Of a stretch of DNA of 6,741 nt, positions 1 through 6,438 are shown one piece after another. Source of the stretch: Gammaproteobacteria bacterium (GTDB lineage Bacteria > Pseudomonadota > Gammaproteobacteria > SAR86 > TMED112); assembly GCA_002683115.1 (NCBI GenBank), contig NYSP01000026.1, positions 1 to 6,741 on the forward strand, in the 5' to 3' direction. A program made the translations under genes and the position numbers. How positions within the stretch are numbered: position 1 is the first letter of the stretch; each line of letters begins with the position of its first letter. The notes beneath the pieces were generated by a model. It did no database searches, had not been told where the DNA came from, and saw only the letters and a list, made by a program, of their open reading frames with translations.

Positions 1-992
1 TGATTGGCTAAAATGGTTGTTGGCGCAAGAATAGCAACTTGTTTTTTGTCCTCTACAACATGAGCTGCTACTAAACCTGCAACAATAGTCTTACCTGAGC
101 CTACATCACCTTGCAGCAGCCTTAACATTGGAGTCTTAGTTGCTATATCAGCACTAATTTCTTTGTAAGCAGAAACCTGATCATCTGTTAATTCAAAAGG
201 TAAGACTGAATTAATCTCTTTCGCCAATTTATTGTTTTGAAAAGCGCTAGTTATTCTGTTTTTATTCTGCTCTCTAATGGATAAATAGCTAATTTTATTT
301 GCAACCATTTCTTCAAGCCCTATTCTCTTTCGAGCTTCTGAGTTTCCACCAACTAGATAATCTTCAATATCGCTTTTTGGGTCAGGAGCATGAACATTGA
401 TGATGGACTCATTCAGATTTGAAAAATTATTTGCAGGCATAAGGTCAGCAACTTCGATTTTGTCCGCCTTTATTAATTCAATGGCTTCTGAGATTAGTTT
501 TCTCATCTTTAGATGTGTAATGCCTTTGGTAAGAGGATATTTTGCGAGGATTTGTGGTTTAAATTCATTATCTTTTACTATTTCGTATTCTGGATGAACA
601 GTTTCAAGACCATACCTTCCCAATCGAGATGACCCAGAGACCTGTATCAATGTTCCTTCTTTAAAGACATTTCTTAGTCCAGGAAAATAGTAAAAAAACC
701 TTAAGTATAAATGTCCAGTATTGTCTTTAATTTTGACCAAAAGCATTTTTCTTGGAACAAATGTTTGTGATACTTTTTCTATAACGCCCTGCACAACAAA
801 ATCTTGGTTTGGTTCAAGTTCAGCGATTTTTTTAAGTATTGTTCTATCCTGATAACCAATAGGAAAATGAAAAAGTAGATCTTCAATAGTTTTGATTCCG
901 AGCTTTGATAATGTAGATGATAGTTTTTCGCCTACACCTTTAATCGTTGAAACTAATAATGATGACGCTTCAATCTTTTGATCTGATGACAT
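1..992 (-). CDS. recG: ATP-dependent DNA helicase RecG, N-terminal part (cut by window edge)
   Basis: RecG is a superfamily 2 helicase that remodels stalled replication forks and branch-migrates Holliday junctions. Translating the minus strand from the ATG at 992-990 gives 330 complete codons with no stop, then leaves the window. Visible parts are a helix-hairpin-helix-like start (GVGEKL, residues 19-24), the family signature DLLFHFP...GYQDR (38-50), the OB-fold wedge domain with LRFFYYFPGL (97-106), the Q-motif region PFELTDDQ (265-272), Walker A GDVGSGKT (295-302) and the start of motif Ia (APTTILAN, 323-330). The remaining helicase motifs lie outside; E. coli RecG is about 690 residues. 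An in-frame TAA lies just upstream of the ATG and the next in-frame ATG is at residue 83, so this start is well fixed. There is no clear Shine-Dalgarno sequence before it. The gene diverges from the operon starting at 1024, whereas in E. coli recG lies downstream of spoT on the same strand. Confidence 0.96.
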   Translation of the reverse strand, partial: MSSDQKIEASSLLVSTIKGVGEKLSSTLSKLGIKTIEDLLFHFPIGYQDRTILKKIAELEPNQDFVVQGVIEKVSQTFVPRKMLLVKIKDNTGHLYLRFFYYFPGLRNVFKEGTLIQVSGSSRLGRYGLETVHPEYEIVKDNEFKPQILAKYPLTKGITHLKMRKLISEAIELIKADKIEVADLMPANNFSNLNESIINVHAPDPKSDIEDYLVGGNSEARKRIGLEEMVANKISYLSIREQNKNRITSAFQNNKLAKEINSVLPFELTDDQVSAYKEISADIATKTPMLRLLQGDVGSGKTIVAGLVAAHVVEDKKQVAILAPTTILAN

Positions 993-1005
993 ATCTATTT
1001 ATTAT
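978..1005 (+). promoter_or_regulatory. Possible sigma70-type promoter for the yicC-spoT operon
   Basis: TTGATC at 978-983 (four of six matches to the -35 consensus) and TATTAT at 1000-1005 (five of six matches to the -10 consensus) are separated by 16 bp. This would start transcription about 12 bases before the ATG at 1024. The -35 box would lie inside the first codons of recG. AT-rich DNA produces such matches by chance, so this is only the best candidate in the place where a promoter is expected. Confidence 0.25.
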
Positions 1006-1013
1006 TATGTTTT

Positions 1014-1018
1014 AAGGA
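1014..1018 (+). promoter_or_regulatory. Shine-Dalgarno site of the first operon gene
   Basis: AAGGA lies five bases before the ATG at 1024, a near-ideal spacing. It supports this start and contrasts with the divergent recG start, which has no comparable site. Confidence 0.6.
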
Positions 1019-1023
1019 AAAAA

Positions 1024-1755
1024 ATGAAAATATTAGTTATCGGTTATGGGCTTATTGGCGAAAAATTAGCTGAAAGATACAAAGACCATAATATCTTGGG
1101 CATTAGGAGAAGTGATAAACAGAATCATCCAAATACTGTAATAGTCAAAGCTGATTACCGTGATGAGATACCAAAGGAAGCTGTAGATTTCTCTCCGGAC
1201 TGGATAATAGTTTCTCCAAAAGTTGAAAATCAGGAAATAGATAGTTATGAACACGGCTTTATGAATCGATTAGAGCTAATTAAAGAGAAATTTAAAAATA
1301 CTAATAAAATCTTCATTTCTTCCACTAGGGTTTTATCTGGAATCATAAATGAGCAAGTTGATGAATCTGCAAAACCAAAGCCCTCAGACCCTCAGGGTGA
1401 AATAATAAAGAGATATGAAGAAGACGCTTTATTAGATCCAACTTCATATGTACTCAGGCTTGCTGGTTTAATAACAGAATCATCAAATTTTGTGAATCAA
1501 GTAATAGAAAAGAAAATTTTTTCTACAGACAAGTTCATAAATGCTATTCATATAGATGATGTTATAAATATCATTGATGATGTCATTCAGAAAAAACCAA
1601 CACATAGAATTATCAATGCTGTTATGCCAGAAACTATTAAATATTCTGATGTTAACGATGGTTTTAAAGCACAACCTGTTAACCCAGCTATAAAATCTTT
1701 ACACTACAATGATGTTTCCTTTTTTAAGTATCCAAGTATCAGAGAATTAATATGA
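1024..1755 (+). CDS. Atypical NAD(P)-binding SDR-family protein (YeeZ-like)
   Basis: This 243-residue protein has a Rossmann-fold start with the dinucleotide-binding motif GYGLIG (residues 7-12) after a beta strand. It continues with the extended-SDR pattern FISSTRVLSG (97-106), DESAKPKPSDPQGE (113-126), YVLRLAGL (142-149) and NAIHIDDVINII (173-184). These blocks resemble E. coli YeeZ, a protein of unknown reaction. The SDR catalytic YxxxK pair is absent: the equivalent stretch reads GEIIKRYEEDAL. The protein may therefore bind a nucleotide without acting as a normal dehydrogenase or epimerase. It is a little shorter than YeeZ (about 274 residues). No signal peptide or membrane segment is visible, so it is probably cytosolic. 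Its stop overlaps the yicC start by four bases (ATGA), placing it first in the operon. Substrate and role are unknown. Fold assignment is firm; the YeeZ relationship is from remembered sequence. Confidence 0.85.
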   Translation: MKILVIGYGLIGEKLAERYKDHNILGIRRSDKQNHPNTVIVKADYRDEIPKEAVDFSPDWIIVSPKVENQEIDSYEHGFMNRLELIKEKFKNTNKIFISSTRVLSGIINEQVDESAKPKPSDPQGEIIKRYEEDALLDPTSYVLRLAGLITESSNFVNQVIEKKIFSTDKFINAIHIDDVINIIDDVIQKKPTHRIINAVMPETIKYSDVNDGFKAQPVNPAIKSLHYNDVSFFKYPSIRELI

Positions 1756-2597
1756 AAAGCATGACAGGTTTCAGTGAAGCTAGTTTAAACAAAGATGGCA
1801 TCCAATTTAAATGCTTAGTTAAATCACTAAATAGCAGATTTATTGAAGTAAATGTAAAACTGCCAAATAATCTGAAAAAGTTCGAAGGTTGGATTAGGGA
1901 CTACACAAAAAAGAATTTTGCTCGAGGGAAAATAGATATTGATATCTATTACACATCCCCACCCAAAGAACATCTTAAAATTTCTGATAATTTTATAGAG
2001 CTCGTTAAGAAAAATGAAAAAAATGCTGTTAAAAAAGGGCTTGAACTAGGCAGCTCTTCATACCTTGACCTTCTTAGATTAAGAGATTCCATTCAAGACG
2101 ATTATATGCTTAATGAAAATTCTCTGAAGTCACTAGTAAAGACATCACTAATGAAGCTAAAAAAAACAAGATTAGTAGAGGGCAAAAGCATCAAAAACGA
2201 TATGAATAAATTAATTGCAACCATGAACAGATCTATTAAAAAAGTTAATAAAATGGAGAAATTGAATATCAAGCATATCCAAAAAAAATTTAAAAGAATC
2301 AAATCTGAGATTGAGTTGAGTAATAAAGATTTAAATTTAAATGAAGTTTTCTCAGCTTTTAATAAGGCTGATATCAATGAAGAGGTTGTAAGATTTAGCT
2401 CACATCTGGAGCTTGTCTCAAAGCTTATTAACTCAAAAGATATTATTGGAAAGAAACTAGATTTTTATTCGCAAGAAATGCTCAGAGAAATAAATACATT
2501 AAGTTCAAAGGCTATGATTCCAGAAATTAAAAATGAAGCGGTCGAGTTAAAGAGTTCAATTGAAAAAGTTAAGGAGCATGCGCAAAATGTCGAGTAA
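1752..2597 (+). CDS. yicC: YicC family endoribonuclease
   Basis: YicC-family proteins are endoribonucleases; in E. coli, YicC has been linked to breakdown of the small RNA RyhB. The 281 residues match the usual length (287 in E. coli). The N-terminal YicC domain opens with the hallmark MKSMTGFSEA, followed by KSLNSRFIEVNVKLP (24-38) and ARGKIDIDI (57-65). The middle has RLVEGKSIKNDM (140-151). The C-terminal domain (formerly DUF1732) has ADINEEVVRFSSHLE (206-220), GKKLDFYSQEMLREINTLSSK (about 233-253) and the terminal [17 protein letters not shown]. The central 125-195 region is lysine-rich and probably a long helix. The ATG overlaps the previous stop as ATGA and is preceded only by a weak AGAG, suggesting translational coupling. 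The last 11 bases overlap gmk, and the gmk ribosome-binding site lies inside this gene. Lying just upstream of gmk is the common arrangement for the family. Confidence 0.95.
   Translation: MKSMTGFSEASLNKDGIQFKCLVKSLNSRFIEVNVKLPNNLKKFEGWIRDYTKKNFARGKIDIDIYYTSPPKEHLKISDNFIELVKKNEKNAVKKGLELGSSSYLDLLRLRDSIQDDYMLNENSLKSLVKTSLMKLKKTRLVEGKSIKNDMNKLIATMNRSIKKVNKMEKLNIKHIQKKFKRIKSEIELSNKDLNLNEVFSAFNKADINEEVVRFSSHLELVSKLINSKDIIGKKLDFYSQEMLREINTLSSKAMIPEIKNEAVELKSSIEKVKEHAQNVE
2571..2576 (+). promoter_or_regulatory. Shine-Dalgarno site deciding the gmk start
   Basis: AAGGAG inside the end of yicC is 10 bases before the ATG at 2587, but only 1 base before the ATG at 2578 and downstream of the in-frame TTG at 2560. 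It therefore favours 2587 as the gmk start. Confidence 0.6.
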
Positions 2598-3159
2598 TTT
2601 GTTCATAATTACTGCACCATCTGGTGCTGGCAAAACGACATTGATTAAAAGAGCTCTTGATCATGCCAATGAGATCAAAGAAAAAGTCTTTTTATCAACA
2701 TCCCACACAACAAGACCTCCTAGAAAAGGCGAATTTCACGGTAGAGATTACTTCTTCATTAATAAAGAAGAATTTAATCAAAATATAAAAAAATCAGAAT
2801 ATATTGAACATGCCATTGTCCATGGAAATTTATACGGAACACCCAAAACACCAATTGAAGAAAAATTATCAGATGGATATAAAGTACTTCTAGAAATTGA
2901 TTGGCAGGGAGCTCTTGAAATAATGAAATACTATCCAGATGCTGAAAGTATATTCATTTCCCCACCATCCATAGAAGAATTAGAAAAAAGACTTAGAGAT
3001 AGAGGCCTAGACTCAGAAGAGGTAATTTCAAAGAGAATTGATGGCGCTAAAGCTGAACTTGATCAATCAAAGCATTTTAAGCACCAAATTAACAATATTT
3101 CACTAGACATCGCTACCAAAAACCTTTTAAATATCATGTTCAGAGAAAACCATGGCTAG
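2587..3159 (+). CDS. gmk: Guanylate kinase
   Basis: Guanylate kinase phosphorylates GMP (and dGMP) to the diphosphate with ATP in the cytosol, an essential step toward GTP and hence toward ppGpp. The 190-residue product has the P-loop APSGAGKTT (10-18) and the GMP-binding segment [13 protein letters not shown] (37-49) with R43 and R46. GRDYFF (52-57) follows, then [15 protein letters not shown] (71-85), including E74 and the YGT signature, and LLEIDWQGA (101-109) with D105. The lid region [16 protein letters not shown] (125-140) comes next. The start at 2587 is chosen because an AAGGAG site lies 10 bases upstream and the P-loop then sits at the usual distance from the N-terminus. A longer form from TTG at 2560 adds nine residues that look like noise. 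E. coli Gmk is 207 residues; the shortfall is at the C-terminus, where the last helix is curtailed. The gene overlaps yicC by 11 bp and rpoZ by 8 bp. Confidence 0.96.
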   Translation: MSSNLFIITAPSGAGKTTLIKRALDHANEIKEKVFLSTSHTTRPPRKGEFHGRDYFFINKEEFNQNIKKSEYIEHAIVHGNLYGTPKTPIEEKLSDGYKVLLEIDWQGALEIMKYYPDAESIFISPPSIEELEKRLRDRGLDSEEVISKRIDGAKAELDQSKHFKHQINNISLDIATKNLLNIMFRENHG

Positions 3160-3394
3160 AATTACAGTAGAAGATTGCCTAGAACAAGTCGAAAGTAGAT
3201 TTGATTTAGTCCTTAAAGCAGCGGAAAGAGCGAGAGATTTAATCTCAACTAGTGCTGAGCCTTTAGTTGAACCTGAAAATGATAAGCCTACTATTATCGC
3301 ATTACGTGAAATAGCCGAAGGTGCATTAGATGAAGACTATGTTTCACCTAGTGACACTGATGAAGTTTTTCTCGATAATGTTGATGAGGAGTAG
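3152..3394 (+). CDS. rpoZ: DNA-directed RNA polymerase subunit omega
   Basis: Omega binds the beta' subunit, helps assemble RNA polymerase and, in E. coli, forms part of ppGpp-binding site 1. The 80-residue sequence starts [13 protein letters not shown] and carries the conserved RFDLV (16-20), AAERAR (23-28) and [13 protein letters not shown] (42-54). The tail is acidic and variable, as in relatives (91 residues in E. coli). The wording of the N-terminus and of the NDKPT block is typical of Gammaproteobacteria. The ATG lies inside the end of gmk (8-bp overlap) with only a weak purine-rich AGAGAAA before it, so translation is probably coupled to gmk. Its place directly before spoT is the standard gammaproteobacterial arrangement. 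Confidence 0.97.
   Translation: MARITVEDCLEQVESRFDLVLKAAERARDLISTSAEPLVEPENDKPTIIALREIAEGALDEDYVSPSDTDEVFLDNVDEE
3387..3391 (+). promoter_or_regulatory. Shine-Dalgarno site for spoT, overlapping the rpoZ end
   Basis: AGGAG lies in the last codons of rpoZ, 12 bases before the TTG at 3404. The distance is long but usable. The rpoZ stop (TAG, 3392-3394) is in the same frame as spoT, so spoT cannot begin further upstream. Confidence 0.5.
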
Positions 3395-3403
3395 ATAAAA
3401 TCA

Positions 3404-5551
3404 TTGTTCGAATCATTAAGTCTCTTTAAGAAACCACCTACCTCACAATTAAGTGGGGAGCTAGATCAGTTATCTAAAATTTATCTAAATCCTTTAGCAA
3501 GTCAGAAAATTAAAAAAGCTATAGATTTTGCAGATAAAGCACATGATGGTCAGTTTAGAAAGAGCGGTGAACCCTTTTTAATACATCCAATCAATGTTGG
3601 CATGATTCTTGCATCACTGAAAATGGATGCAGATACCATCATTGCAGGTTTATTGCATGATGTTGTAGAAGACTGCGAGATATCACTTGCCACTGTAAAA
3701 AAAGAATTCGGCAAAAATGTTGCAAAGCTTGTTGATGGCATGACCAAATTGCTTCAACTTGATGACAAGCTAAAAGATCAAAGCCAAGCAGAGTATTTTC
3801 AGAAAATGGCTCTGGCTACGGCAGCTGACGTAAGAGTTGTAATTATAAAATTAGCTGACCGCCTTCATAATTTGAAAACTATTGAGCATCTGCCAAGAGA
3901 TAAACAAATCAAAAAGGCCAAAGAGACACTAGAGTTATATGCTCCTCTTGCTCATCAGATAGGCATGCATAAGATGGCTACAGAGCTTGAAGACTGCTCT
4001 TTTAAAACCATTCACCCAATTAGACATCGACTTATAACAGACGCTTTAAAAAAGAGTGATCTGAATAGAAAAACTCTAATTTCAAAAGTAAAAAAATCAC
4101 TAAAATCAAAATTTAAAAAAACTGGTTTAGACGTAAAGATTAGGGGCAGGGAAAAACGAATTTATAGTATTTATCAGAAGATGAAAACTAAACATATTTC
4201 ATTTTCAGATATTTACGATGTCTTTGCATTCAGAGTAATTGTCGAAAAAGCTGAAGATTGCTATAGATCCTTAGGAATAATACATAATATTTTTTCTCCA
4301 ATCTCAGGAAAATTTAAAGATTACATAGCTGTGCCGAAAATGAATGGCTACCAAGCATTACATACAGTTGTAATGACTTTTGATGGTGTACCAATGGAGG
4401 TGCAGATCCAAACATCAGCAATGGAAACATTTGCAAACTATGGAATTGCATCACATGGCTTATATAAAACGAAAGTGAGTGATGATTTGGTTCAAGCAAA
4501 ATCGCGACAGTTAGTTCAAAGGCTCACTGATATGAGTGAGAGAAGCTCATCGTCCTCTGAATTCTTAGAAAGCATTAAAACCGACTTAAAAGGTAAAGAA
4601 GTTTATGTCTTCTCTCCAAATGGGAGAATATTTTCATTAAAACAAGGCTCTACAACGATAGATTTTGCTTATGCTGTTCATAGTTCTTTAGGTAATTATT
4701 GTCTTTCATGTGAAATAGACAAGAAAATTGCACCTCTTTCAACAGTTCTTAAAAGCGGTCAGACTGTCGAAATTATAAAAAGTAAAAAGAAAACAGTTAA
4801 TCCTGATTGGTTAAACTTTGTTGTTTCTTCGAAGGCCATTACTGCAATTAAAAAGGAATTAAAGAATATTAAAGTTAGTGATGCAAGAATTTTAGGGAAA
4901 GACTTGTTAGAGGATACTCTGCATGATGCAGGGATAGAATTAAAAGAATATCCAAATGAACAGCTTAAAGGTGTTTTTAAATTATTGGGTGTAAGGTCTC
5001 TAAACCAGTTACTTGTTGATATAGGCTCTGGAAGAAAGAGAAGTAATATTGTGACAGAGAGTTTTGCAGAAGGTCTAAGAGGTTTTAAGCGAAGAAAAGA
5101 GGTTGTTTCAGAACTTAAAATCGACTCTTCTGAGAAATATGGCGCTATAAAATTTCCGGAATGTTGTTATCCGGTACATGGAGACCCCTGTTTTGCAGTT
5201 CATAATGAGCTAGGTATCACAATTCACAGAAGTGAGTGTTCGAACCTCAAGAATTTTATGAATAAGCCCGGGAGATGCTCAAATATTGTTTGGGAAGATA
5301 ATGACAAATCTGAGTTTTTGGCACCAATAACAATGGTTTTAAAAAATGAACCAGGCGCGTTAGCAGATGTATCAAGAATTATTTCTGAAAATGAGTCTAA
5401 TATTCAAAGTGTATTAACGAAAATATTAGATGAGAATTTTATGGAGTTAACAGCAAAAATTTTGGTTAAGGATACAAAGCATTTGGATGTCATAAACAGA
5501 AAACTTATGAAGAGCAAGACTGTTTCAAGTGTTACACGACAGGCATTATGA
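3404..5551 (+). CDS. spoT: Bifunctional (p)ppGpp synthetase/hydrolase of the SpoT/RSH family
   Basis: The product controls the stringent alarmone by hydrolysing, and possibly making, (p)ppGpp. At 715 residues it is close to E. coli SpoT (702). The HD hydrolase domain is intact: R52, H61, H85-D86, E89-D90, D152 and N156 match the known metal and substrate residues. The synthetase domain (about 230-355) keeps GREK (248-251), YSIYQKM (254-260), D272, KDYIAVPK (305-312), NGYQALH (314-320) and E332. The usual EVQIRT reads EVQIQT (332-337), and AE-G-AAHW reads ANYGIASHG (344-352). A TGS domain follows (about 397-460), then a helical region, the Cys-rich domain (C587, C588, H608, C612) and a C-terminal ACT domain (about 638-712). 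A run of five serines (381-385) sits in the linker before TGS. The start is TTG; the resulting MFESLS matches LFESLN in E. coli SpoT, and the next in-frame ATG is 66 codons in, inside the HD domain. The stop overlaps pyrB by four bases. Confidence 0.95.
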   Translation: MFESLSLFKKPPTSQLSGELDQLSKIYLNPLASQKIKKAIDFADKAHDGQFRKSGEPFLIHPINVGMILASLKMDADTIIAGLLHDVVEDCEISLATVKKEFGKNVAKLVDGMTKLLQLDDKLKDQSQAEYFQKMALATAADVRVVIIKLADRLHNLKTIEHLPRDKQIKKAKETLELYAPLAHQIGMHKMATELEDCSFKTIHPIRHRLITDALKKSDLNRKTLISKVKKSLKSKFKKTGLDVKIRGREKRIYSIYQKMKTKHISFSDIYDVFAFRVIVEKAEDCYRSLGIIHNIFSPISGKFKDYIAVPKMNGYQALHTVVMTFDGVPMEVQIQTSAMETFANYGIASHGLYKTKVSDDLVQAKSRQLVQRLTDMSERSSSSSEFLESIKTDLKGKEVYVFSPNGRIFSLKQGSTTIDFAYAVHSSLGNYCLSCEIDKKIAPLSTVLKSGQTVEIIKSKKKTVNPDWLNFVVSSKAITAIKKELKNIKVSDARILGKDLLEDTLHDAGIELKEYPNEQLKGVFKLLGVRSLNQLLVDIGSGRKRSNIVTESFAEGLRGFKRRKEVVSELKIDSSEKYGAIKFPECCYPVHGDPCFAVHNELGITIHRSECSNLKNFMNKPGRCSNIVWEDNDKSEFLAPITMVLKNEPGALADVSRIISENESNIQSVLTKILDENFMELTAKILVKDTKHLDVINRKLMKSKTVSSVTRQAL

Positions 5552-6438
5552 ATAAAATAACCTCTATTTCTTCTTTAGAGCATGACTTTCTAGTCAATGT
5601 GTTTGATAAAACAAAAGACATTAAGAGTAATTGGACTAATCTTGAACAGATTGGATTAGGCAAAACAATCTGTTTAATATTTTGGGAGCCAAGCACAAGA
5701 ACAAAATTATCCTTTGAGCATGCAGCAAAAAAATTAGGTTTTACTGTTCTTGATTTTTCTCCAGACCAATCATCAATTATGAAAGGGGAATCATTGGAAG
5801 ATACTTTGAAAACATTAGTTGCCTTAAAAGTAGATGGTTTTGTTATAAGACATCCTGAAGATCAAGTCTCAAAGAAAATTGCAAACCTATTACCAGATAA
5901 TGTTTTTTACATAAATGCGGGTGATGGAAATCATGCTCACCCAACTCAAGCAATGTTAGATATATTCACAATGGGTGAGATTGAAAATGATTTAACTAAA
6001 TTAAAAATAACCATTCTTGGTGACGTAAATCACTCAAGGGTAATTCCCTCACAGTTAGCTCTTTTAAACAAACTTTCATGTCATGATGTAAGCTTCATGG
6101 GTCCTAAATCCATGATCTCTGAGAAATTTAGACCATTAATAGAAGATTCATCAGAAAACTGTTTAACAGATAGGAATATTCTTTTTGTTTTAAGAATTCA
6201 AAAAGAAAGATTTAAAGAAAATGATGCAGTTGATGAAATAGATTTTGTAAAAAAATTCCAAGTTAACCAAGAATTCTTAGATCGTACAGGCTTTAAAGGT
6301 CATATTATGCATCCAGGACCAATGAATATTGGTGCTGAAATTACAGCTGATGTAGCGAACTCTAAAAATTCAGTGATTTTATCTCAAGTAGAAAACGGTC
6401 TGTATTTGAGAGCAGCTCTACTTAGTTTGATTTCTTAA
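5548..6438 (+). CDS. pyrB: Aspartate carbamoyltransferase catalytic subunit
   Basis: This enzyme joins carbamoyl phosphate and L-aspartate to make N-carbamoyl-aspartate, the first committed pyrimidine step. The 296-residue sequence (311 in E. coli) carries the carbamoyl-phosphate motif STRT (49-52), K79 in KGESLEDT (contributed to the neighbouring subunit), R101, HPTQ with H131 and Q134, HSR with R164, LRIQ with R216 and Q218, and HPGPMN (255-260). HPGPMN with the terminal VENGLYLRAALL identifies an aspartate rather than an ornithine enzyme, which would have HCLP. Two positions differ from the common HPGP-type pattern: the arginine of NRG is I261, and the segment after HSRV is IPSQ rather than ARSN. 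No regulatory chain (pyrI) or pyrC lies next to it. The ATG overlaps the spoT stop (ATGA) with only a weak AGG upstream, suggesting coupling. The last 21 bp overlap ribE tail-to-tail. Confidence 0.94.
   Translation: MNKITSISSLEHDFLVNVFDKTKDIKSNWTNLEQIGLGKTICLIFWEPSTRTKLSFEHAAKKLGFTVLDFSPDQSSIMKGESLEDTLKTLVALKVDGFVIRHPEDQVSKKIANLLPDNVFYINAGDGNHAHPTQAMLDIFTMGEIENDLTKLKITILGDVNHSRVIPSQLALLNKLSCHDVSFMGPKSMISEKFRPLIEDSSENCLTDRNILFVLRIQKERFKENDAVDEIDFVKKFQVNQEFLDRTGFKGHIMHPGPMNIGAEITADVANSKNSVILSQVENGLYLRAALLSLIS

Noticed and set aside
397..597. A 66-codon plus-strand open frame opposite recG
   Set aside because: It lies antisense to clearly conserved recG sequence, has no ribosome-binding site and no recognisable protein pattern; it is a shadow frame.
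1931..1950. Inverted repeat with 9-bp arms (AATAGATAT and ATATCTATT) and a 2-bp spacer
   Set aside because: It falls in the conserved GKIDIDIYY strand of yicC, and the alternating Ile/Asp codons (ATA/ATT/ATC, GAT) produce the symmetry; it is very AT-rich and mid-gene.
2102..2377. A 91-codon minus-strand frame with hydrophobic, membrane-like composition
   Set aside because: It is antisense to the lysine-rich middle of yicC; reverse complements of Lys/Ile/Asn codons give Phe/Leu/Ile-rich sequence, which explains the hydrophobicity.
4544..4558. Five-serine run in SpoT as a possible repeat or slippage tract
   Set aside because: It uses mixed TCA/TCG/TCC/TCT and AGC codons in the variable linker before the TGS domain; there is no nucleotide-level repeat.
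5548..6438. Ornithine carbamoyltransferase as the identity of the carbamoyltransferase gene
   Set aside because: STRT is shared, but HPGPMN replaces the HCLP motif of the ornithine enzyme, and KGESLEDT plus the C-terminal VENGLYLRAALL are those of aspartate carbamoyltransferase.
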